Shown here one piece after another: positions 1 to 11,900 of a stretch of 64,000 nt of DNA (positions are counted from its first letter, which is position 1; every line of letters starts with the position of its first letter). The notes below the pieces were generated by a model, which was given only the letters and a program-made list of their open reading frames with translations, made no database searches and was not told the DNA's origin. The position numbers and the translations under genes were made by a program. Source of the DNA: Rhabdornis inornatus (taxonomy: Eukaryota; Chordata; Aves; Passeriformes; Rhabdornithidae); the NCBI GenBank assembly GCA_013397075.1, contig VWZS01009726.1:124001-188000 (forward strand), read 5' to 3'.

Positions 1-720
1 AAATTATTCTAGACCTCTAGAAAAGAAATTTTCTAGTCCTCTAGAAAAGCCACAGCATACAGGAATAATTTCATTTAGATTTCTTGTGAGCCACCTTTTT
101 CTAAAACCAGTACACCTAACTTTAGCAGAATTCTCAATGTTTTAGCGTACATTAAGAACATTAATAATTTTAAATACAATTACATATGCTTGTATTAATA
201 CTTACAGATGGCATAAGCTTTGGCAATTCTATAAAAATCATGTTATGTATCAAAAGTTATACAATATTAAGGCACACTCAAGAGACATGGAGTACAGAAG
301 GAAAATGCAAATTCACAGCGAAGTTATAAAGACTGAATCCAGTTTTGATTTTTCACTCTGCTAAATCTGAACTCTCTGATTACTCACAAGTCTAACATGT
401 CCCAAGTCAGGCTCAGCTTTATACTTGGAAATTCCCAGTGTTTGTTGTTTGGTTGTTTTTTTTTTTAATTGAAGAATATTTATCACACAGAATTAAATAT
501 TACATGCTGTCTAATATGTAAACATTGCTCCAGGTTTTTGGGAAAAGCTTAAGTCTCCAAACGATTTCTGATTTCTTGGTAATATATGACGTATGGTTAC
601 TCTATCTATTTCTGACATGGAAAAATTAAGGGAAAGAGAAAAAACAATAATCAGGTAATTTTTTTCAAGATGAAACAACCACTTACTTTTTCTATTGTTA
701 TTTTCTCATGCCTTTCTTAG
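1..720. other. AT-rich flanking DNA with a short tandem duplication
   Basis: I see no gene here. A 19-bp unit at 7-25 is repeated at 31-49 with one mismatch (24-bp period, built around CCTCTAGAAAAG). The rest is AT-rich unique-looking sequence. The last 30 bases before 721 form a pyrimidine-rich tract ending in CTTTCTTAG, which looks like a 3' splice acceptor next to the coding-like block that follows, but no donor partner or upstream exon can be pointed to. Confidence 0.5.
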
Positions 721-1334
721 AAAGGAAGGGTGTCAGATCATGGGATGAATGTCACTGATTTCAGCAAAGTTAATCCTGCATATACCAAGACTGATCCCAT
801 AAATCACATGTTCACTAAAGAAAGGGAATGCAATGTTTTTTACAAAAGCAGTGGTTTCCATCCCCTGAAAGTGAGGCAGGCAGTACCTGAGTAAGGACAT
901 ATCCCTGTGTAGAAGACCCAACATAGCTTACCATGTGTTTGCTACAGAATACATGCACACAGGCAAACTTCCTGAGGGGGCTGCAAAAAATCAGATTATT
1001 ACACCTGGGGCATGGGGTGTAGGCCAGAAGATTCTTTCTAATGGGCTGAATTCAGTACAGGGGGTATTGCCTCAGCATCCATTCATAGATTATGCATGGC
1101 ATGAGGGAATAACTACTTTTGGGGACAGGACAATTTATGAAGTTCCTGAAATCAAAAATATTTGGTGTACTGGTGAAATGTTTGCTATGCTGACACTCCT
1201 CTCTGTTCATTGTTATGACAAGAGGAGGTATGGGTAGACCTCAGGCAAGATAGCTGTTCTATGCCTTTGGACAGCTGAAAATGAAAGACCACTATGAGTT
1301 AAGTTACAGTACATCAGCTCTAAATAAATATTAA
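721..1334 (+). pseudogene. Broken coding-like block of unknown family (possible old viral or retrocopy insertion)
   Basis: Two long open stretches on the plus strand look like remnants of one protein, split by at least one frameshift. The first runs from 721 to a TAA at 892-894 and contains SDHGMNVTDFSKVNPAY. The second is open from about 875 to a TAG at 1235-1237, well over 100 codons, and contains HTGKLPEGAAKNQ and FGDRTIYEVPEIKN. It has no ATG at the obvious start. A third short open stretch in another frame ends at 1332-1334, next to an AATAAA at 1324-1329. Residue composition is mixed and not low-complexity, unlike the chance frames nearby, which is my main reason for calling it. I do not recognise the family. 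A decayed endogenous viral element, for example a capsid-type gene, and a processed pseudogene are both possible. It is not a working gene as it stands. Confidence 0.35.
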
Positions 1335-4300
1335 CCTGTATGGGTATCTTTAAACAAAATTTCCATTTCCTTGCCTTATAAAATTCGGGTTATTCTGTAA
1401 ACCTAGTATAAGTACTGCAATTTGACAAAAATAAAATGTTTGGGTGTATGTGAAGTCCTGATCTCAACCAATCATTCATGAGACAAACCCAGCATCTTAC
1501 AAGAAAAAGTCCTAGCCACTTTTCTGTAACTTCTTCCTTGACAAAGGCTGGGCTGAAAACTCAGTTCCATGGGAAAAACTAGTTCTGCCTTTCATACTAT
1601 GGATCTGGCTTCCACCCTGGTTCTTAATTTGTGATCTTTAAGAGATGGTGTTTAACAAATATCACAATGAAGTGTGGGAAGTAGCTGAAATGATTCGTTT
1701 AAATAGAAAGAGTGCACTAAATGCTTATCTTTCACAATATACGTTCATTCTTGAGTAGATGTCATGAGGAAACACAAACACCTACACTTTTCAGAATAAA
1801 CTAGTAAGAGTGCTTAGGTGTGCAGCCTGAGCCTAAGCTTGGGTATGCTTCCTCACAAATACAGTACCAAGTGGCTGATCTTTTGTGGCATTTTTGTATC
1901 ACAGACCAGTATTTTCACTGGGAATATGATCACCATTTTTGAAAGAGGTTAGATTTCTCTCTTATATGCTTAAATTAATTTGTCCAACGCGATGTGCAGC
2001 CCCTGAAAAAATACTCAAGGATGTTATACTAGAAGCCTAAAACACTTGGGTAGTGAATACAAAGTTCTTTAGTAGATGAAACTCGAAAATCCCAGTTCAG
2101 CTCTTTTTAAAGGATTAACTCAGTCCATTTCTGGAAATTTCTGAAACCCTACGCATGCTACAGAAAGCTTAACTGAGATACAGGTGAAAGATATGAACTC
2201 CTGAAACAATTAGTAGTTGTTTATGTCCTGCTCTGGGCAGAACGGCAGAGCCAGCACTCAGGTTTCCCCAGCCAACTGATAACACTACCTTCCCATGGCA
2301 GTTCTAAGGCTGAAGATACGTCAGCGTGGAATCACTGAGGTCACTTCTCTCCTTTGTTGTTCCCCTTTTTGGCTCTCTCCTAGATTCAAAATTGTTTTAA
2401 AGCTAACAGGATTTACAATCATGTAAATAAAGGACATTATATTAGCTTGCATATCAGATATGCTTGTTTATTCTGTCCAAGGAAGAGCTAGCAATAGCAT
2501 TTTCATGACATCAGAGGCGAAGCAAAGGAAGCCATTCCAACTAATTAATCTCAGTATTGTTTATAAAGAAATATAGGCAACTCATCTGTGTAATTGTTCT
2601 AAGGAGTCACAGTTTGCACACTATGTTTAAACAACGTATGAATATTAAGGGCAACTTTGGGGATGGATTTTTAATTCATCAGTGCAAGGAACTTTTCTGA
2701 GTTTATCCAAAGTGTGAGGTGGAGATACAGAAAATTTTCAGACTTGTCTGTAGTTAAAGCCCAGGTGAGTTTTTGGAAGGAATGACAAACCTTGTCTAAC
2801 ACTAAGTAATTTGTGAAGCGCATAGCAGAGAGTTAATGAAGATTAAAATTATTAAGAAACTAGATTTCCACTAATATTACAAAATTTTGTGCGGAGACAG
2901 TAGAACTTAAATAATCATTCTGAAATACTGTTCTCATTTTCTTCTACCTGATTTTCACCTGAATATTTGCAGCTTCTAAAGGGATTTGTTGAAACTGCAA
3001 TACACCGCATGTACACAAACACTGAAAGCGTCACTGTGGTTAAAATGTGACTGAAATATGGGAATTAAATGATGTGACACTGCTTCATGAACACTAAGTG
3101 TTCAAAATTCACCTTTTTTCTGTGTGAGACTGAGTTTTATGGTGATTTGGAAGCAGTTTATTTAAGTTAAAATTAATTTACCAACCTTCTAAGAAATTAC
3201 ATGTCAAAGTTTCATTTTGTTTACTTAACAAATATATATAGTAATCCTTCATGCTTTGCTTTAAACTTCATTGAGAATTTTTTGAGCTATAAAAAGAGCT
3301 AATGGATACCAGCTAATACCATTACCATTGCAATTTTTTCCCTCCTGTATTTCATCAAATAATCACTGCATCTTTTCTCTAGCTTGCTTTCTGTCAATAC
3401 ATGTGGATCAATGATTTTTACATGTGTGCTGGGTAATTAGTAGCATCTAAGTCAACTTGAGTTTGACTGTAGTGTTCATGATGCTACTGAACACAGGACT
3501 AAAGTCTAAATTTGCTGGGGAATCTGTGCTGTGGCAAGGGTATCTGGTTGTTCTTTACTGCCTTGCATGCTGTTTTGCAAGCAGAAATCCTTCCTATCTA
3601 ATAATTAAAAAACAGATGTGTCTTTCACCCTCTGTACTCTATAAACTTCTCCCTCCATGCCCCATTGCACCCTCCCTCAGCCTGAGCTATCTGCAAGTGG
3701 TTCCTTTTCTCCCTAGTGCCTGCAGGTCAGGAGCTGAGCCCACCTCTCCTTAATACCCCTTGGCTTTGGTGGGAACACTACTGCCACTTGCAGCTTCCCA
3801 TGGCTCCCTTCAGTTGTCTTCAAATCATGTTCCACCTCCCTTTACCTGACTGCCCTGCAGCAGCTCACTGCATCCTCAGCCTTCCCAAATTCCTTCACCA
3901 AAACAGCTGTCACTGCCCTGTGGGAAGAGAGGGAATGCATCTGAGGGAGGTGATTTTTCACCAGAGACTAGGAAAGAACATACCTCTTTTCAGTTCCAAA
4001 GACGTCTTTGAATTTTTTTTCATAATGTTTGAGATATACCAAAAGCAATTTAGAAGAATCGCACTTCGCTAGTCAACAGCTGCCAACATTTAAAATAGTG
4101 ACACCCAGAGACATTTTGACTCTCAACAGGGGCCTCAACATGGGCCTCAGCCAGGCCTCCAACAAACAGAAGCACACACCAAAAATCACTGTTGATGCAC
4201 TAAAGTAGTCTGCTTTTAGGGCTGTTCAGTTGAGCTTAAGGGGGTGGTACTTCCAAGGTGCCCACTGGCTTGTAAGGCTAAAATTTAGCTTTGAACAGCT

Positions 4301-5939
4301 GCCCACACAGCTCCCGAAGGGAAGCCTTCCTCCACACACTGCCAGCCCAGCCTGTGTCCCACTCCCATCCACAGCATCTTCCAGCTCTCACTGTTCGCTG
4401 TCTCCTCCCTTGTTCTCCTGTGCTTCACTGGACTTGTTCTTCTCACAAGCCGTGGAGGGACAGGGCAGTCATTTTGTTGTCTCCCAAGCCACTGGCAGTA
4501 CGGGAAGGTGGCAGACATTTTGTGTCTAAGACGACTCATACGTTGAAATCTTTCCTCTAGGTCTCTGTGAAAATTTTTTTAAATCACTAGATCTGCAGAG
4601 GAATAGTAAATTCTGCTAACACTGACTGTGTTGTGACTTTTCAGAGATTTTCTTTCAGCTGCCAGCTGAGCTAGGTCAGAAACCTGCTGTCAGTGACCTG
4701 TGGCCAGCACAGGGCCACCGAGCCTGTCACCCAGCCAGTCTGTCCTTGCAAAACCTGCTGAGGATAAGGAGCAGGGATGACAGTGGAATTCCTGTGTTTA
4801 CATAGGATCTATTTAATCGAAATAAAGTTTTGCTGTCATACCTTCCTGTTTTCAGAAGTTATCCAGCTGTGAGCTTCCTAATCAAAAGAGATGTGGCAGC
4901 ATGCCATGGAACAGCCTCCCTTCCAGCATGTAGCCCAAAGTACTTCCAAACCCCAAACTGACTAGAAACACATGCCTTGGGTGAAAATTTGGCTTTTATG
5001 CTATGTGCATCAGAAGATACATTCATTCAAAAGAAAACACAGAAATAGCAGCCACCAAGACCCACAGGCCACTTCGGAGAAAACCCCAATGTAGAGTGAA
5101 GCCAACCAAAAAATCCAAGGCTTCACTTGTTTTTCAACAAATAGATATCTGTCCAGGAGGAACATATCTCATCAAGTTGCACAGTTGAATCTTCATGTAT
5201 TTAAATTAATGTCTGAATTTGCTTTCAGCACACTATAAATTCAAACGTCTCATACATATAGCATTATAAATCTCTACTGTATGCAGTAAAAATGAGGTAG
5301 CAGATCCTATGGGTCCTTTGGTTGGTGGCATGAGTGATGCTAGTCCTTTCATGCTTCACCTGAGGGCAACATGGAACAAAATTCCCAGTACACTGGAAAT
5401 CTGACTGCCCGGCATTACATCCAAAAGGAATTTTTGTTCCAATAGATTTTGGTTTGGGATTACTAATAAATAACAATAATACAAGGTCCAGGAGTCCTGT
5501 CAGAAGTCTAAAAGTATAATTTCAAGGCTCCAAGAGTAATATTCCTGACTTGGGGCTAAGCGGAAATTTCTTAGCAGCATAGTATTGCTTTTTTCTGCAT
5601 AGTGGGCGAGTGACATGTTCCTGACTTGGATTGAGCTGCTCACATTGTGGAAGAGGGAAGAAGGCAGAAGGTTTGAGGCTCTTGACACAAAGAGGAAAGG
5701 GTACAGAGTAGCTGTCAGTGCCTAGAGGTGCAGTGGTTCATGAGCTCTAGCACTCACTTCTGGCAACAGGGATGCTTAAAGGTTCCTACAGCAAGGTAAA
5801 CTGTGGGCTTATGGTCATTTGTTCACACCAGCAATCCACTGCCTTGATTGATGTTAGGGCTGTCCCCAAATTCAGCAAACTCTACTTGAAAATCTCTTCA
5901 TCAATGAGCACGTTTTCCATGAAAATTTTGCAGTAAAAA

Positions 5940-5958
5940 GCAATAAAATTTTTATTGC
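5940..5958. repeat. Perfect 9-bp-arm palindrome containing AATAAA on both strands
   Basis: The arms GCAATAAAA (5940-5948) and TTTTATTGC (5950-5958) are exact reverse complements around a single T. Each strand therefore carries an AATAAA hexamer. No transcript ending here can be identified, so this is recorded only as sequence structure. Confidence 0.6.
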
Positions 5959-8900
5959 AGTTGCTAAAAATATATCAGCTCACTGAACCCAGTGGTACTT
6001 TTGTTTTAATGCTCCTATAAATCAGATGACCACAACCTCACTATCCTCTGTTCTCCAGGTATCAGGGTTGAGGCTCACAGGAATCCTCTCCTTGGCATCT
6101 GTGAATCTAAAATTCAAGTCATAATTTTTATATTTAAATGCCATGCAAGTGTGGATTTGACTCAATCTCAGGTAAAATCACTAGATACAACAGAGTTTAG
6201 ATGTGTATCTGAGCTCCATGCCCAGACATACCCTGGAAGCTGCAGCTGAGCCAAGTCATGGGCACAGTGCTGAGACTGGAAAGCACTTAATCCCTTCTGC
6301 CTTTCATTCAGCATGAGCCTTGGATTCCCAAGGTGCACCTCCCAAAAGTCCGCTCAACATGATTCTTAAGGAAATTTCAGACTGCAAAATTCCACCCATG
6401 TCAACTAACTACAATCATCAATTCAAAACCCTTCTGTGAAATGCTTTGTTTCGTATAGAGGCAAACTGAAAATGGAGGAAATGGTCATATGAAATATTTT
6501 ACCAAACCGTCAAGATTTACTTACTCTAAAGTTGAGCATGATCCTTTTCTCAAAAGCCAGCATGACCTTGATATTGAGATCATATCTGGAAATTGTTGCC
6601 ATTTTCCTCATAGCTAAAGGTGCATGCTTTCTCACTTTCTTTCCTGGTGTGCATCTGGACATTTACATTTGCCAGCCTGGGCAGTGTTGTTTTAATAAAC
6701 ATATAAGTGTGATTTCTGAGGCCTTGTCACACTTTCATTGTGTGTAACAAATCTCCATAACAGAGGTTGTGGTTATTATCACAAGAGACATCAGTGATGT
6801 GGAATCTGTGTATGAGCTGGTCTAACTCATTTTATTTCTGTAGCTGTTTTCGCCCTTGAAGAAAATGATGTGGACATATTAACCTAAACCTGAATGAACT
6901 GTTTTTTGGAAAGTTTTCATAAAAAATGGACTTCATCTGGACATACCAAAGCTAAGACTACCCACATTTGCTTTCAATCACATCTCTCCACAGAAAACTC
7001 ACACTGAACATCAACAACATAACAGTTTTCAAAAATTAAAAGCATATTTGTAAATCTGAAAATAGGGAGAAACAGAATCTTAGATGATTAACTAAACCTT
7101 ACCTCCTACTCTAACTGTATCAAGATAGTCTGTGTTATTTATAGGAGTCTTTGAAGTACAAAGACACAGGAATATTTCTCCTTTCCATATTAATGAGGAG
7201 TTCATGTCTCCTCTGGGCGGTCAAGTGAAATCAAACAGAAAGCCTGGCCTAGCCAACTGAAAAATCAATTACTTACACAGGGCTATATGCAAATATCTAG
7301 AATTTAATTTTTCACACCTGATTAGTGAGCATAATTGCGTGCATTTTCAAAAGCCTATGAACCTGAACTCCAGTTTCTGCAGCGTTGACACACATAAATT
7401 GGACAAATAACTTCATATTAAATGCTAAGAGAAATTTTTGCCTGCTTCACAGTTTGGCAGTGGAAAATTGCCACCAGTATCCATAGGCATGCCTGCATCA
7501 GACTATTTTCCATGTTACTCTTTCTGCAGCTTTTCTTTGAGAATTTGCTTGCCAGTTACATGATCTTTTCTGACAACACTGAGAAAGGTTCCAGTTCCTT
7601 GTGTTTTGCTGACTATTATTTGCTGACTAATCTTCACATGTGTGCATCTGTCTTCCAGAGCTTTTACATTCTCTGCTGTCTTTCTGGTTGGTACTCTGCA
7701 TCCCAATGATTCTTCTACTCTTCTATGCGCGGCTGTTCCATCATCCAGGATTGTGGAGGACAATGATAAAGAGACTAATGAGATATGGCCTAGTTATTAA
7801 TGATAACCAGCTCCTCTTGAAAGCCAGGACTTCTTGTAGAAACAGTGACTCCCCCAAATGTTTAGGACATCTGTGTAGAAATCAGAGGAGGATGTATTGC
7901 TAGCCTTCTGAAGAAGCAGAGAGATATTGTCTTTCAGTGCACAAGACAGACAGCATGACAGAACTGTACAGCAGGGGCACATAAACAGGGATTTCTCTTC
8001 CAGCATGAATTCGGAGGAGTTTATTTGATTCATCATTCTTGCACATTTCTTCAATCTTCCTTGTATTGTAAAGTCTCTTCTAATAACATTAAATCCAAAT
8101 CTTAATAACCAAAATTGTAAGAGCTGCCTGCAGACGTGCAGGTGTAATTACAGACCTGTCCCCACCCAATCCACTCTCTCCTCGCCTCACACTCAAGGCT
8201 ACTTCATGGTTTGAATGCTAAATGTGTCCCACTTCACACTGTAAAGCCAGATGCTGTTGCCCATTAGTCCAGACCATTACTTCACACAACCAGTAACAGT
8301 ATTTGGTCTATGGTAGGAAGACTCATCATTTGGCCTGGAGAAAACGCAGCCTAAGCAAGGAAATGTTAACACCCAGAGGCAGGACCTTTCCTTCTTTTAA
8401 CCATTTTCTACAACCAATATAAACAAACTGCCAAGACACCCAAGGTGAGCTTTGTTATTATCTGCTAACTACTGGACTAGAGAGATGGAAAAAAGATGAT
8501 AGGCCAGAAATCTACCAAAATCACAGAAGAAAGTGAAAACAGATGATATCTAATCCAGGAGGAAAGGAAGAAAGTTAAGAATCTATGCAATGGCTTTGGG
8601 CAGCAGAACTCTTATATGAGAGCATTTACCTGCACTATAATAGTGCCCACAGGGCAGAGGCAACCAGAGGAAGCACTTATTGATGATTTTGCACTACTGC
8701 ACTTATTACTGCTGGTTTCTCAGAGACCACAGCAGCCTCAGACAATGAAATGATCCAGTCATAAACATGAGTTGTTGGGAATGCTGCCTGCTCAGAGGGG
8801 AGATACTCTATGCAGCACCATCTCTTGTGTATCTCCAGCTCCCTTAATGCAAGACAGAGCTTCTGGGGATGGTACATGACCTGCCTGGAAGTTAAATTTT

Positions 8901-11900
8901 CAGTATGCTGCTGAACTCATCAAGAAACTGGTAGAAAGTTGGGCACTCCCCAACTCTATAACTCAATGGTTATAGAGTTTATATGTCCACTAATGCAATG
9001 TTTGATTGATAAGAACATTGTTAACATCTGATCTGATTCTTGTAAGGCAATGCAGCTGAGGCTGAATGCACAGTGAGTGGCTGATAAAATCTTCACACAC
9101 ATCAGCAAAGTAAAGTATTGTGAAGTACAGTGGTCTCCACTGCCATAGGAATACATTTAACCTATGCTGTTCTGTGAAAAGTCATTCTATTTTCCATAAA
9201 AGCATAATTCCCATGCATATGATGCATATGGTGAATAAAGTCACTTTATTTTGATGCTCCATGTAGGAACCCAAATGCTCTCTGAATTTGTTGTTATTGC
9301 CAGCTGCCATCTGGGAACACCTCTTGTTCTTTGACTCCATGAGATATGATCTCCTTTTTCTCATCAATCTGGAGCAAGCAAGCAGGCATTTAGAAGGGAG
9401 GTAGTGTTCACAATCAGTCACTTAAGCACTCTCTTTTCGTGCTCCAACTCTTAAATACACTGTCTCCACTGTCAATCTGTAGTTTCCCGGGAAAAACTAA
9501 TACTTCTTTCTGAGCAGGGCTCTTGCTTAAGGGCAAGGGGAATGGTAGGCCTTTTTTTCCAAAACAGTAGCAACCATTTAAACACTGTGAGTATCCCCTG
9601 TGGATTTTGGAGCAATGTGTCTTTTCAGTTCAGAGGCTACATTGGTTTGTGACTGTGGTGTTGGAGAAGCCACCATAGTGAGCAAGCAGGCCATCGAAAC
9701 CCCTAGAGAAACTTCCGTTTAACCACATTTCTTTAGAATGTTTCATCTAGGTGCAGCGGGCAAAGTACAGGCACATGGGTGCTATTAAGACATTCAAATC
9801 ACATGGGAACAAGCAGTAATATCATGAATCTCCCATGCCTTTTATGTTTTATGGTCCATGCTGCTGTGCTGTTGCCATTTCTGTAAGATTGGCATGGCAG
9901 AGATCCAAAGAACATAAATCATCACAGTTCTTGTATTGTCCCCACTAAACTTTACAGATCTGCAGTACAGTGCAGCTCCCCAGCATGTTCAATCTTTTAC
10001 CTGTGCTCAGAAAAGGAATTTATTTCAGCAACTGTTTATTCCTGCTTACTATTCCCATCTTCCTCCTGGTGCCATCACTTTATTTGAGCTGCTAAATGAC
10101 TTGTCAGAATCCTGTGTGTTTTCCACACACAAATCCATTCAGTATGGAGATCTCAAGTTTTTTGTTTGAGAGGCTCCTAGGGCCATGGTAGAATGAAGAC
10201 TTCCCTGATGGCAACTTGAAAATGCTTTGGTTCACCAAAAGAAGATGAATCAGTGCAAATGTGTAGTTTGACCACAAGTCCTACAGGTCTGGCTGATTCC
10301 AGCTGGCTCTGCAGTGCAGTCACAATACATTGCAAGAGAGGATCCAGAACACAAACAGCTAGCTCACCATCTGGAAAAAACAGCACAGGATTCCTGCCCA
10401 GAATAGGCCCCTGCTGTCTTTATGCCATTGTTACAGAAATTAAGTAGGAAACAGCTGGCCATGTGGACAGAGTTATTGCAGAATATCGCTTCTGCAATAG
10501 GGTAGCAAGAAAGGTCACTGAAAATGTCAATGTGAAATGAGATTTTCATATGCACATGACTTGGTCAGCTTGCAACATCTATTTTAGAGGTGGAGCTTGA
10601 CTTCTTTTGCTGCTGTCCTTTGCCTTCCTACTAGGTTAAACCTCGGCGAGGAAGAATTTTGGACTCATTACAGGGATAATAATAGAAGATAATGATGATA
10701 TGTTAAAGCTTTTGCTGATTTTGCATTCAAATATTGCAAAGAACTGTTGCTCACGACAAACTATTTCTTTATGTCTTAAAGCCTCAAGACAGAAATTAAA
10801 CAAATTTAGTTATCTTGTCATGGTAAAGTAAGTCTTAAAAAAACCCTCTTTTCCACTAGTGGACACTTTGGAAAAGTTTAGGGAAGAGCTTGTTTCAACT
10901 CTGTGCTTTGAAGGAAAAGTCAAAGTACAGTAGGTAGAATAAAATGCTGAACTCCTTAGAAGAGTAACTTAACCCAAAAGACCGCTTAAGCATGAGGAAA
11001 CTGAAACAGGCAAATATATATAGACGGCTTATTGTGTGTCTGGGTTTGGAGATCACTGTGCTACCAGAAGTAAAGATTAGTAGATTTGGATCTTTTTCAA
11101 GGCCTTTTTCAAGTGTCTTTCCGCTTCCACCATTGTGCATCCATGAATACATGAACTCTAAGTCAGATTGTCCATGAAATGGAACTCAGTGAAAGGTTAT
11201 GTTCAGGCATGAGGGAGCCTGTGGCTGCTCTTCTAACCACAGTGTCTAAATTCAGAGACCACGGCCTTCCAACTCTCAGAAATGGATTATTAAGCACCAA
11301 AATTAGAGGGAAGAACAGAATAAGCATTTTACTATTCTCAGCAACCTCAGGAGTGTGCAAAAGTGGTGGCTTGATGATTTTCTTGAGCACAGACACTTTG
11401 CAGACGTCCTGTTTTGACACAGCATAAACCCTTTCAATGTTGCTCTTCAGATTTTTTTATGAAAAAGGTTGCTTGAAAATATGCAAATGTGTTGTTGGGT
11501 TTGCATTACCCGAGACAGGGAGTTTTCAGTTCCTAATAAGGTAATAGCTTTTGATCAGTACTCTGTTAATCCCTGCATGAGAAGGAGATAGGATTTTTTT
11601 CAATAATTTGGTTTTGGGTTGGTTTAGATTAGTGCACCTACAGGTCTGCTTAATTGCTATAGATTGCATTTTAAGTATTCATGGATGAATACACAGCAGG
11701 TCTGATAATCATCTATACATTGAAGTCTGTGAACCATAACTGGTGCCTGGATGATTTGTGTATAGTTTCACTAAATATGAAAGCAACTCATATGTACTGC
11801 AGGCACATGACAAACACTTGGGTATTTACATGTGAAGTTAAACCAGCATTAAACTCTGCATAAGTAGGAATTAGAGAAGATGAGAAAGGGGAAATACTGA

